A DNA stretch of 61,715 nt from an uncultured Pseudomonadota bacterium (lineage in GTDB: Bacteria > Myxococcota_A > Bradymonadia > Bradymonadales > GCA-2716585): contig CAKZKQ010000246.1 in the NCBI GenBank assembly GCA_937123825.1, positions 1 through 61,715 on the forward strand. The letters are read 5' to 3'. Numbering within the stretch: position 1 is the stretch's first letter; every line of letters starts with the position of its first letter. Below, piece after piece: positions 44,070 to 52,165 of the stretch. A model generated the notes under the pieces. It had not been told where the DNA came from, made no database searches, and saw only the letters and a list, made by a program, of their open reading frames with translations. The position numbers and the translations under genes were made by a program.

Positions 44070-44885
44070 GTGGTCAAGAGCAGCAGAGCGTCAAAAGTGG
44101 CGGTGATCACAGGGGCCGCCAGCGGCCTGGGCCGTGCGTTGGCCTGCAACCTGGCCCGTCAGGGCTGGACGATCGCCGTGGCGGACATCAACGAGACCGG
44201 CTCGGAAGAGACCCTGCGGCAGGTCCGCGCGCTGGGCGGCGACGGCGCCTGCTTTCGCGTTGATGTCACCAACGCGCAGGTCATCGAAGATCTGGCCGAG
44301 GACGTCTACACCCTCTGGGGTCGGTGCGACATGTTGATCAACAACGCGGGGGTCGCCTCCACCGGCGCCATCGGCAAAGTCCCGCTCGAAGACTGGCGCT
44401 GGTGCATTGACATTGATCTGATGGGCCCCATCTACGGCTGCCACGCCTTTGTCCCACGCATGCAGCGCCAGGGCTTTGGCCACATCATCAACGTCGCCTC
44501 CATCGCTGGATACGCCATGGGCCGCCGCATGGGCCCCTACAACGTGGCCAAGTCCGGGGTCATCGCCCTGTCCGAGACCCTGCGCGCAGAACTCGAAGGC
44601 ACCAACATTGGCGTCACCGTCGTCTGCCCCGGCTTCTTCCTCACCGGCATCGCCAACACCATGCGCTTTACCGACAAGCGCGAACAAGACGCCACGCGAA
44701 AACTCACCGGTGGATCCAACATGACCGTCGAAGATGTCGCTGCGGCCGTTTTGAAGACCGCACAGCGCGGCGGTGGCTATGTTGTCATGCCGCGCTACGC
44801 ACAAATGATTTTTTGGGCCCGGCGGCTCTTCCCCGCGGGTGCCACGGCGTTGCTGTCTCGAATTTCGGGCCGCCGCAAATCCTGA
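44070..44885 (+). CDS. Short-chain dehydrogenase/reductase
   Basis: A 271-residue classical SDR. TGAASGLG is the cofactor motif, then NNAG, the catalytic Ser in NVASIAG and YNVAK (Tyr and Lys). VADINE after the second strand, with Asp, suggests NAD(H). The C-terminus extends past the usual end with a hydrophobic helix (MIFWARRLFPAGATALLS), possibly membrane-associating, as in lipid-acting SDRs. GTG 44070 was chosen because GGAGGA stands six bases upstream; the GTG at 44043 has no ribosome site. The inverted repeat at 45053-45087 lies about 170 bp after the stop. Confidence 0.88.
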   Translation: MVKSSRASKVAVITGAASGLGRALACNLARQGWTIAVADINETGSEETLRQVRALGGDGACFRVDVTNAQVIEDLAEDVYTLWGRCDMLINNAGVASTGAIGKVPLEDWRWCIDIDLMGPIYGCHAFVPRMQRQGFGHIINVASIAGYAMGRRMGPYNVAKSGVIALSETLRAELEGTNIGVTVVCPGFFLTGIANTMRFTDKREQDATRKLTGGSNMTVEDVAAAVLKTAQRGGGYVVMPRYAQMIFWARRLFPAGATALLSRISGRRKS

Positions 44886-45222
44886 TCGACCCCGATCTCA
44901 TCGAATTCCATGTGATTTTTTGATGGACGATGATTTTCTGTATCTCTGTCCTGGGGTCCGCATCATTAAGGGTGGCCGTCCGCTCAGGTTCACAGATCGA
45001 GTCCACCTAAACGATTCTGACCTGGACGGCCTCTTCCCTTTCCATGGCGCGTGCTCTGTGCTGGCTCACGGTGGGTCAGCACAGAGCGCAAACCATCACC
45101 CCACCCCCCTTTTGACCCCACCACACCCTTCTTAAGATCTCTTCTGTGCGTTAGGCTGTATCTGACAAAAGGTATCAGCACCGCTGGGCAACCCGCGGCC
45201 CTCAAGCACGGAGCGTCAGATC
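44886..45222. other. Intergenic region with a strong inverted repeat
   Basis: No gene seen in 337 bp. GCTCTGTGCTG (45053-45063) and CAGCACAGAGC (45077-45087) form a perfect 11-pair stem extendable to about 15 pairs with wobbles and a nine-base loop. It lacks a T tract, so it may be a Rho-dependent or bidirectional end, or an operator. The stretch 45130-45222 should contain the promoter of the amidase gene but shows no clear hexamers. Confidence 0.5.
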
Positions 45223-47334
45223 ATGGGGACGAGCCTGATCGTCTGTGGTCAGAAGATCAACATCAAGCACAAAGTGGTCACCTGGTACGACGAGGGGGGC
45301 TTCAACTTCTATGAAGACTCCGAGCTGCTGGGGGAAGACTTCTTCTCTGAGCGGCGCGGCGTGCCCAAGACTGCCGATCTAGAGACCCTCTCAGAGAAGG
45401 TCACCATGATCGTCATCCACCACGACGGCATGTGGAACTCGGCCGGGACCTACGCCGTGCTCAAAGAACGCGGGCTGAGCACAGGCTTGATGATCGACAA
45501 CGACGGCACCATCTACCAGCCGCTCGACATCCGCGACAACTCATTGCACGCTGGGGACGTCAACCACTTCAGCGTCGGCATCGACCTGACCCTGCGGACC
45601 AAATTCGACGACCGCAACTCGGCCCGCGTCCAAAACTACCTGCGCAGCCGCGGCGGCATCTTCAGCAAGCGCATCAACGGCGGCATGGCCAGCGCCCCGG
45701 GCTACACCGAGGGCCAGTACAACGCCCTGGTGGCCATCATCCTGGGGCTGAGCAAGGTCCTTAAAAAGATCAAGCTCTTCCCCCCCATGGATCAAAACGG
45801 CGAGGTGATCCTCACCAAGATTCAGGACTACCGCAACTTCCAGGGCTGGCTGGGGCACCTGCACCTGACCACCAACCGCATGGACCCCGGACCCGGCTTT
45901 GACTGGCGCCGGGTGCTGGTCGGCATCCACGGCGAGCGCAACAGCATGCCCGTGGCCCTGCCGGGGACACGGCCCCTGACCGAGGTCTTCTCTTCAGTGG
46001 CCGTGGCAGAGATCACCGAAAAGTATTACATCAACAACGAGCTGGGAAACTCGGGCTTCTACCCCGTCTCACTCAGCCAAGCCTGGCACGGCGGCATCCA
46101 CCTCAACGTCTCGCCGGGCCAACCCGTCATGTGCATCTCGGGCGGCACCATCGTGGCCGTGCGAAACGTCCAGGACACAGAGCTGGGCAGCCCCAACTTC
46201 ATCCTCGTCAAGCACTCCATCCGCACCAAACCCCCGGCGGGCTCCGAAGAAGAGAAAAAAGCCCCCGCAGAAGGCGAAGAGGGCGCCCCTGCTGGCCCCA
46301 TCGAGGCCAACTTTGTCACCCGGCACTGGTTTTCGCTCTACATGCACACCCAGTACATCGCCCCAAACACCGACCTCAACAAGCGCCCTCGCTGGCACCG
46401 GGAGTTGGGCAAGGTCGAGGGCAGCGAGCCACCGCCCGAAGGCAAAGAAGACGAAATCCTTGATGACCCCGACAAGGACCGCCGACCCAAAACCGGCCAG
46501 AGCTTCTGGGACCTGCGCGATGGCAAGGTCGTGCTGACCAACATCAAGGTCCGCTCTGGAGAAGTGATCGGTTACGTGGGCAACTACGGCGCCACCGAAG
46601 ACGATCAGGCCCCCGTCCTCCACCTCGAAACCTTCTCCTGCGACGACGACCCGCTCTTTGAGCCCACCGAGTTCCCCGAGACCTGGAAACTCATTGAGGC
46701 CGACCAGGGCAACGACAGCCTTGCCGAACTCGACGACATCTGGCGGCCCATCTTTGACACCGTCAACATCTTTGGAAACGAGGACCTGAAGCTCAAGCGC
46801 GACCAGCGCATCCTCAAAGGCTCCGAGATCCAGGAGTTCTTCCAGGGCGACTCCCGCGAAAAAATGCTCTTTCGCGGCTACGTCTGCCGACACGCCTCCG
46901 AGTGGAGCGATGAACTGGACTGGAGCAAGACCGCCGCCGTGGCTGTCGGCTGGCAATGGCAGACCAAAGAAGCCTACGAGCGCTTCCTGGACCTCTACCA
47001 GCCCTTCATGTGGATGAACGCCGAGGTGATCGAGCACGCCGGACTGAGCGAAGACCGCATGGTCTGGACCTACCACCCCATCACGCTCATCGGCTGGTTT
47101 CACACCAACTACGGCCGCCAGCTCTCGCCCGATGAATACCAAAAGGGCTTCAGCAACGACGCGCTGGTCGAAGAACGCAAGCGCGAGGCCGCCCTCAAGC
47201 AGGACATCGGCAGCTTTCACGGCGAGCAGGACTCGGTCTCACTGGGAGATGAGAACTTTTTGGAATTGGAGTTGGATGACGAACCCTGGAAAGGGTACGA
47301 CCAGGGGGAGTGGCCCCCTGAGAATGAGGACTGA
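45223..47334 (+). CDS. N-acetylmuramoyl-L-alanine amidase (type 2) with degenerate M23-like domain
   Basis: A 703-residue cytosolic-looking protein without signal peptide. Residues about 60-240 form an amidase_2/PGRP domain: VIHHDG (zinc His at 66), GLMIDNDGTIYQPLD, and HLHLTTNRMDPGPGFDW (second zinc His and the DPGP loop). Residues about 285-480 resemble an M23/LytM domain, including HGGIHLNVSPGQPV, SGEVIGYVGNYG and APVLHLETF, but the canonical HxGxD and HxH are HGGIH and HLE, so zinc binding may be lost or altered. An acidic/Pro-rich insertion of about 90 residues splits that domain. A C-terminal region (490-703) is unrecognised. Suited to cleaving peptide-glycan bonds after export by a contractile system or lysis. 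Confidence 0.8.
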   Translation: MGTSLIVCGQKINIKHKVVTWYDEGGFNFYEDSELLGEDFFSERRGVPKTADLETLSEKVTMIVIHHDGMWNSAGTYAVLKERGLSTGLMIDNDGTIYQPLDIRDNSLHAGDVNHFSVGIDLTLRTKFDDRNSARVQNYLRSRGGIFSKRINGGMASAPGYTEGQYNALVAIILGLSKVLKKIKLFPPMDQNGEVILTKIQDYRNFQGWLGHLHLTTNRMDPGPGFDWRRVLVGIHGERNSMPVALPGTRPLTEVFSSVAVAEITEKYYINNELGNSGFYPVSLSQAWHGGIHLNVSPGQPVMCISGGTIVAVRNVQDTELGSPNFILVKHSIRTKPPAGSEEEKKAPAEGEEGAPAGPIEANFVTRHWFSLYMHTQYIAPNTDLNKRPRWHRELGKVEGSEPPPEGKEDEILDDPDKDRRPKTGQSFWDLRDGKVVLTNIKVRSGEVIGYVGNYGATEDDQAPVLHLETFSCDDDPLFEPTEFPETWKLIEADQGNDSLAELDDIWRPIFDTVNIFGNEDLKLKRDQRILKGSEIQEFFQGDSREKMLFRGYVCRHASEWSDELDWSKTAAVAVGWQWQTKEAYERFLDLYQPFMWMNAEVIEHAGLSEDRMVWTYHPITLIGWFHTNYGRQLSPDEYQKGFSNDALVEERKREAALKQDIGSFHGEQDSVSLGDENFLELELDDEPWKGYDQGEWPPENED

Positions 47335-47414
47335 CCCACGCCGTCAAGCGCAGGTCTTCCGGCCTGTGGGCGCTTAAAAGAGCACCCACGGCGAGCGCGC
47401 CGCAGGGCGCGAGA

Positions 47415-47756
47415 TCACATCGCTTGGCTGTTCATCAAGAGCGCCGCGATGGCGCCGCCCATCACGATCATCGTGATCGTCAGGCCCACGCTGATCAGCA
47501 ACTGGACCAGACCCAGCACCAAACCGCCGATCGCCATCCCTTTGCCCTCACCGGCCATCTCGCCGGCCGCCTTGATCCCCAGCGCGCCCGTCACCACCGC
47601 AGCGACGGCCAGCAAAAAGCTCAACCCAGTCAGGATCATGCTCGCGATCCCGCCGACGAAGGGGATGAACGACAAGGGGCATGAGCAAAAGCCGAACAAA
47701 AATGAGGCAATGCCGCACACCAAGGCGCCAAGCGCCATTTTGTTATCGGTATCCAT
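47415..47756 (-). CDS. DUF4190-type small membrane protein
   Basis: A 113-residue protein with three hydrophobic helices: GALVCGIASFLFGFCSCPL, ILTGLSFLLAVAAVVTGALG and the C-terminal IGGLVLGLVQLLISVGLTI. The layout of an N-terminal KMALGALVCGIASF, a glycine-rich short loop (GIKAAGE) and GKGMAIGGLVLG fits DUF4190, a family of short inner-membrane proteins of unknown role, often fused to or near kinases and forkhead-associated proteins in this group. AGGAGG stands six to seven bases before the ATG. A GCGCGCT/AGCGCGC hairpin at 47817-47835 lies in the leader. Confidence 0.83.
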   Translation of the reverse strand: MDTDNKMALGALVCGIASFLFGFCSCPLSFIPFVGGIASMILTGLSFLLAVAAVVTGALGIKAAGEMAGEGKGMAIGGLVLGLVQLLISVGLTITMIVMGGAIAALLMNSQAM

Positions 47757-48313
47757 CGAGTTCCTCCTGAAGGCTTCGACCTTCTTTCAATGTATGAACC
47801 GCCCTTAGTCCTTATCGCGCGCTCATCAAGCGCGCCACACACCCGCGCAACGCTGGTCCTGGCTCAACGTCCGTTGACGCAGGTGTGATTCAAGCTCGGC
47901 TCCGTTTCTGGCAGCCCTGTAGACCCTCGCAGCCGTTCCAATACAGCCGCTCAACATCCAAAGTCCACGCGCACCCAGAGGTTTGACTGAATCTTGGGGT
48001 CACCACGGCGCCATTGCAAGCTCCAATGACCACCAAACCCCGTTGTAATGCACCATTCACGCTGCCGATGTAACCCGCCGTTCACACCCACCATTCCATC
48101 TTCCAGCCCGATCACCACGCGCTCTGCACGAAAATTGTGGCACGGACCATGCTATTGACACCCCCCAGGGATTCAAAACCCCTGCGTCAAAGCAAAGCAA
48201 CATGGAGCCGCGCTGTTCAAAACCCTCAACCAGTCAGCGACCTGCACACCAGACCACACAGCACGCTGACCACCAGCCACCTTTTGAACAGCTCGCCGGG
48301 AAGGGAAAGAGAG
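47757..48313. other. Intergenic region between divergent genes, holding the sigma-54-like promoter
   Basis: A 557-bp gap without a supported gene. Besides the hairpin at 47817-47835 near the DUF4190 gene and the sigma-54-like promoter at 48138-48153, I see nothing structured in 47850-48130. Short frames here have neither ribosome sites nor conserved-looking content. The length leaves room for an upstream activator site for the sigma-54 promoter. Confidence 0.5.
48138..48153 (+). promoter_or_regulatory. Sigma-54-type (-24/-12) promoter
   Basis: TGGCACGGACCATGCT matches the sigma-54 consensus TGGCACG-N4-TTGCW at all but one position (A for the first T). The GG at 48139-48140 and GC at 48151-48152 are exactly ten bases apart, the invariant spacing. 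Transcription would begin near 48164, some 150 bases before the AgmX-type lipoprotein gene. Sigma-54 promoters need an AAA+ activator; none is in this window. Confidence 0.6.
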
Positions 48314-48853
48314 ATGAAGTCCACAAACCACCTTGCAGTCATCCACCTCGTGTTGGCCACCGCGCTGATCTGGACCACCACCGCCTGCGCCACCACCCCG
48401 GCACCCCAGCCCCCCAGCAAGCCCATCCCCGGCGTGGCCCCCGTCTCCATGGCCGACGAATCCATGCACCAGACCTGGAGCCAGCGCTCCAGACACAACC
48501 AAAACGCTCGCACCTGCGCCGCCGAGACCCAACCCATGGGCCAAAACGCCCGGGCACTGCCCGCACAGCCCGAGCGGGCCGCCCTGCGCGAGGGCTTCCT
48601 CAACGTCGAGCGCTCCGTGGGCCAATGCCTCTCGCGTGTCATGAAGCGCGACGGCGAACTGCCCGCCGAAAAGATCAGCGTCCTGCTGACCATCGCGGGC
48701 AGCGGCCAGGTCAAGGCCATGCAGATCGACCGCACGCTGCGCAAAACCCCCTTTGGCAAATGCCTCAAAGCCCACAGCGACCGCTGGCGCTTTGAACCCT
48801 GGGCCGGCGCCCCCATCAAAGTCCGCCGCTCCTTTGTCCTGGAAAAACCCTGA
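48314..48853 (+). CDS. AgmX/PglI C-terminal-domain lipoprotein
   Basis: A 179-residue protein with an N-terminal hydrophobic segment ending TTTAC, a weak lipobox, and a Pro-rich linker. The C-terminal 80 residues (VERSVGQCLSRVMKR to the end) match the TonB-like AgmX/PglI domain frequent in myxobacteria: IxSVLLTIxGxGxVxxxxxxxTLRKTPFGKCLKAH and RRSFVLEK, with the two cysteines C-L-S and KCL that probably pair. AgmX-type proteins take part in gliding motility and social behaviour, but this domain occurs in many paralogues, so a role is not implied. GGGAAGGGAAAGAGAG precedes the ATG. It lies downstream of the sigma-54-like promoter. Confidence 0.75.
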   Translation: MKSTNHLAVIHLVLATALIWTTTACATTPAPQPPSKPIPGVAPVSMADESMHQTWSQRSRHNQNARTCAAETQPMGQNARALPAQPERAALREGFLNVERSVGQCLSRVMKRDGELPAEKISVLLTIAGSGQVKAMQIDRTLRKTPFGKCLKAHSDRWRFEPWAGAPIKVRRSFVLEKP

Positions 48854-49120
48854 TCCCTCCCTCTCCCACCGCCTACACCCAACCCACGTCCTGGCTCTTT
48901 TGGACTCGCCTCTGCGGCCTTTGGTGACCACCACCACGGCGCGCTTGGGCTTCGCCTGACGCGCTGGCCGGTCAGGCAGCAGATTTTTTCCCATCCCGCT
49001 TTAAACGTTTTGCCGGCCCCCGTGTCTGCTTCCATGACACGGCGTCAAAGGCAGCAAACGCTGACCTGCATGGATCAATACTGTCCGACGCCGTCTGATA
49101 GACATGGAGTTGGGATAGTC

Positions 49121-49711
49121 ATGAAGCTTTACACCTCACCGATGCGACTGCTGGCCCCTGTGGCGCTGATCTTTATGGTTCTGGGCGTGGCCACAACCGC
49201 CTCGGCCCAGGACAAGGCCAACAAAAAGAAGATGAAGGCGGCCAAGGCCTTCCTTGAATCCAACATGCGCCTGGCCAACTACTACATGACCGCTGGCCAA
49301 TACAGCGACGCGCTGCGCCACTTTGAGGCCGTCATCGATCGGGAGATCGCCCTGCCCAACAAGCCCATGGCCGACAAAGACGGCGGCGATGAAGACCTCT
49401 TTGCCGAAGACAAGGCCAACAAGCGCCGCAAAAAACGCGGCGGCGGCAAAGGCAAACGCCTGACCCAGGTCAAGCTGCGCGCCCACATGGGCGCCGCCGT
49501 GGCCTCCTGGCGCATGGGCAAAGAAGAGCAAGCCGACGGCTACGCCGAAGCGGGCTACGAGTTGGCCCAGAAACTGGGCAAGCGCAGGGCGATCAAGATG
49601 TTTGAAAAACTCCTCGAAGACCCCGACGAGGCCGCCGAGCGCTTTGCCCCTTCCTTGGAAGAACTCAAAGAACGCGCACGCCGCGCCGAAGAAACGCTGG
49701 ACGCCCGCTGA
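49121..49711 (+). CDS. Secreted TPR-like protein
   Basis: A 196-residue protein with a signal peptide (ends TASAQDKANK). The mature part begins with a TPR-like pair of helices, FLESNMRLANYYMTAGQYSDALRHFEAVIDREI, followed by a Lys/Arg-rich insertion (KANKRRKKRGGGKGKR) and two further helical hairpins (GAAVASWRMGKEEQADGYAEAGYELAQK). TPR units bind partner proteins, so an envelope adaptor is the natural guess. The start at 49121 has GGGAT at about nine bases. It is 37 bp upstream of the ECF sigma gene and may be part of the same envelope-stress transcript. Confidence 0.65.
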   Translation: MKLYTSPMRLLAPVALIFMVLGVATTASAQDKANKKKMKAAKAFLESNMRLANYYMTAGQYSDALRHFEAVIDREIALPNKPMADKDGGDEDLFAEDKANKRRKKRGGGKGKRLTQVKLRAHMGAAVASWRMGKEEQADGYAEAGYELAQKLGKRRAIKMFEKLLEDPDEAAERFAPSLEELKERARRAEETLDAR

Positions 49712-49748
49712 AACCAGTCCGTGGGATAAAAAGGTTGACGTTGGGGCC

Positions 49749-50411
49749 ATGGCTGTGATGCGCTCACCACAGATCAACACGCAGAGGCCAGACGGATTGA
49801 ACACCGCCGTGCACAAAGCCAAGCAACCGCCCACGTCGGGCGCCGACACCAAGACCCCGCCGTGGGTTGCGCTGGTGCGCCGCGCCCGTCAGGGAGACCG
49901 CAAGGCGTTTGGTGGACTGGTCGGTGAGCTGCAAAAGCCGCTCTACTTTGCCGTGTTGCGCATCACTGGCCACCCCCAGGACGCCCGGGACATCGTCCAA
50001 CGCGCCTTTTTAAAGGCCTGGGAGCGGATGGGAGAGCTGGACAAGGACGAAAAGTTCCGCAGTTGGCTCTTTACCATTGGGATGAACCTGGCGCGCAACA
50101 GCCGTCGCGATCGCGGCCGACGCCAACATGAGCCCATCGAAGAGCGCACGCTGGTCAGCCCAGCCACCGCGCCCGACGAACTCCAAAGGGCCCAGCAGCG
50201 TCAAATGCTGCGCCAGGCTTTGACCCAGCTGCCCACACGCCAGCGCGACGTGGTCACACTGCGGATCGACTCCGAGCTGTCTTTTGAGGACATCGGCCGC
50301 ACCCTGGACTGCACCGCCGCCACCGCGCGCGTCAACTTTCACCACGGGATGAAGCGCCTTCGCCAGTTGCTCAGCCCCCCACAGGGACAGAGCGCAGGAG
50401 GGACACAATGA
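49749..50411 (+). CDS. ECF RNA polymerase sigma factor
   Basis: A 220-residue sigma-70 family protein without region 1 or 3. Region 2 is visible as ARQGDRKAFGGLVGELQKPLYFAVLRITGH, the DARDIVQRAFLKAWERMGEL block and FRSWLFTIGMNLARNSRRDR; region 4 as QALTQLPTRQRDVVTLRIDSELSFEDIGRTLDCTAATARVNFHHGMKRLRQLL, the HTH that reads the -35. Extra N-terminal residues (about 40) are unstructured. The start is uncertain (49749 or 49758), with only a weak ribosome site. The ATGA overlap with the next gene, which encodes a membrane protein, is the standard sigma/anti-sigma arrangement. Confidence 0.9.
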   Translation: MAVMRSPQINTQRPDGLNTAVHKAKQPPTSGADTKTPPWVALVRRARQGDRKAFGGLVGELQKPLYFAVLRITGHPQDARDIVQRAFLKAWERMGELDKDEKFRSWLFTIGMNLARNSRRDRGRRQHEPIEERTLVSPATAPDELQRAQQRQMLRQALTQLPTRQRDVVTLRIDSELSFEDIGRTLDCTAATARVNFHHGMKRLRQLLSPPQGQSAGGTQ

Positions 50412-51070
50412 AAGACCTTCGACAAGAGCCAGAAGAGCTGATGGACGGGCTGCTCGATGATCTCGAAACCGACCGCGAGGCGTACCCGGAGATCTTCGCC
50501 TTGATGCAGGGCGAGCGCGACGCGCAGGATCCTGGGGCGCACTTCTTTGAGTCGCTTCAGGACGAGATCATGGCCAACCTGCCCGATCAGGGCCCAGAGC
50601 CGGTGCGCGTCTTTCAGAGCGAGTCCGTCAAGGCCAGACCAAGCGGCGCCGGAGAGCGCGGCGAGGGGTGGTTGGACAGGCTCAGAGGCCTCTTTGGGGC
50701 TCGTCCGACGCTGGTGTATGGTCTGGCGATGGCGGCAGCCCTGCTGGCGATCATCTTCTGGCCCAAAGACCAGGGACAAACCCCCCAGGAGCACACCCCG
50801 GGGACTGAAGTGGCCCACAACGACAAGGGTGACCAGAACCCTGACAAGGAAGGCTCGGCGCTGCCCGTGGAGACGACGCTCAGCGGCGAAGAGTTGGCCG
50901 AACTGCGCCAGATCGCGGCGCAGATGGACCTGGGCGATGAAGACGACACCGTTGGATACGACGTCTGGGACAGCGACGACGACTGGCGCACCGAACCGTC
51001 CGGGACGCTGGGCGGTTTGTCGGCCGAAGAGCTCAAAGCGATCGATGAGGCGCTTCAAAGATCGCTTTGA
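50408..51070 (+). CDS. Putative membrane anti-sigma factor
   Basis: A 220-residue single-pass protein: a cytosolic acidic N-terminal part (about 1-95), one membrane helix (TLVYGLAMAAALLAIIFW, about 101-118) and a periplasmic C-terminal part (GEELAELRQIAAQMDLGDEDD). It is coupled to the ECF sigma gene by a four-base overlap. I see no zinc-binding HxxxCxxC of the ZAS type, so it would be an atypical anti-sigma factor. The N-terminal helix block (DLRQEPEELMDGLLDDLETDR) would be the sigma-binding portion. Role inferred from position, topology and overlap. Confidence 0.7.
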   Translation: MKDLRQEPEELMDGLLDDLETDREAYPEIFALMQGERDAQDPGAHFFESLQDEIMANLPDQGPEPVRVFQSESVKARPSGAGERGEGWLDRLRGLFGARPTLVYGLAMAAALLAIIFWPKDQGQTPQEHTPGTEVAHNDKGDQNPDKEGSALPVETTLSGEELAELRQIAAQMDLGDEDDTVGYDVWDSDDDWRTEPSGTLGGLSAEELKAIDEALQRSL

Positions 51071-51197
51071 GGCAGGACAGACGTTGGCAAAGCCAGGCCA
51101 AAGCCCGTTTATGGGGCCTGCGGCGTGAATCAATGGCTCGCCGGCGTCGTCCATCACAGTGCGGGCAGATGAACCTGCTGTGTGGAGGAGAGAGGGC

Positions 51198-51800
51198 ATG
51201 AAGAGACAAAACGCACCCAAGGGTCGGTCCTGGCCAGCGCTGCGCTGGGCCTGGTTGCTCTTGCTGCCAGCGGCGCTGGTGCTCGGGACGCTGGCGGCGT
51301 CCTCGTCTTTTGTGCGCGCTCAAGGTGGCCCTGGGCCTGCCGTTGAAGACGAGGCGCTGGGCGACGACGAGCAGATGCGCCGTCAGGTCATGGAGCGCAT
51401 CCGCGTTCTGCGCGCCATCAAGCTGACCGAAGCGCTGGAGTTGGACGACGAGACCGGCAAGAAGCTCTTTGCCATCCTGGACAAGTACGACGAAAAAATC
51501 CTCGGCACCCACCAGGAGATGCGCAAAGCCCAAAAGCGCCTCAAAAAGGCCATGCGCTCCGACGCCACCGACGACGAGATCAACCGCCGCCTCGACGAGG
51601 TCATCAAGCTGCGCAAGCGCATCGACGCCCTGCGCTACGAGCGCTTCGAAAAGGCCAGCGCCGTCCTCGACGCCCGGCGCCGGGTGCGCCTGATGCGCGT
51701 CCTGCCCCGCTTTGAGCGCGAGGTCCGCAAGACCATCCGGGAGGCCTCCGGCGAGCACCGCCGCAAAAAACGCCGCCGCGGCGGTGGCCGTCCCCGATAA
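51198..51800 (+). CDS. Periplasmic Spy/CpxP/ZraP-like helical protein
   Basis: A 200-residue protein with a signal sequence (about 15-42, core WAWLLLLPAALVLGTLAASSS, cleaved near VRAQ). The mature region is almost all helix with high charge: VMERIRVLRAIKLTEALELD, then KLFAILDKYDEKILGTHQEMRKAQKRLKKAMRS and the final RRRVRLMRVLPRFEREVRKT. This resembles the LTxxQ-type stress chaperones (Spy, CpxP, ZraP). Following a sigma/anti-sigma pair, a role in sensing or buffering envelope stress is likely. GGAGGAGAGAGGGC lies just before ATG 51198. The Arg/Lys-rich end is unusual. Confidence 0.72.
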   Translation: MKRQNAPKGRSWPALRWAWLLLLPAALVLGTLAASSSFVRAQGGPGPAVEDEALGDDEQMRRQVMERIRVLRAIKLTEALELDDETGKKLFAILDKYDEKILGTHQEMRKAQKRLKKAMRSDATDDEINRRLDEVIKLRKRIDALRYERFEKASAVLDARRRVRLMRVLPRFEREVRKTIREASGEHRRKKRRRGGGRPR

Positions 51801-51853
51801 ACTCCCCCTGTCCTCTGCCTCAATTCGCCCAAAGCGCCATGATCGGGACCAAA

Positions 51854-51883
51854 GGGGGGCATGAGGGGGGCAAGAAGCCCCCC
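51854..51883 (+). repeat. GC-rich hairpin repeat, third copy
   Basis: GGGGGGC (51854-51860), ATGA, GGGGGGC (51865-51871), AAGAA, GCCCCCC (51877-51883). It has the same order as the minus-strand reading of the 8586 and 8693 copies, with a different loop. The GCCCCCC arm can pair with either G arm. It lies 54 bp after the Spy-like gene in the 365-bp gap 51801-52165, which otherwise holds no gene. Confidence 0.65.
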
Positions 51884-52165
51884 ATAGACCTCAAACTTGC
51901 CTCCTGCCCACTCAAAACAATCCCATTTCAAAGAACGCTCGCGTTGACCCAAGGACACAGCCGCCAGGTTTGTGGTATGGGGCAATGCGCCGACTGCCTC
52001 TGCACCCGGCAGCCGCCCACTGTCCGCACCGGGACACTGTGCCAGTTCATCAAAACCCAAGGGCCCCGACGACGCACCAGACCGAGTCCTTGAACACATC
52101 GCTCCACGGCGAGGTTTTCTAGCCTGCCACAGGGCAACGATCCCCTTTGAGCATCCACCACGCCC

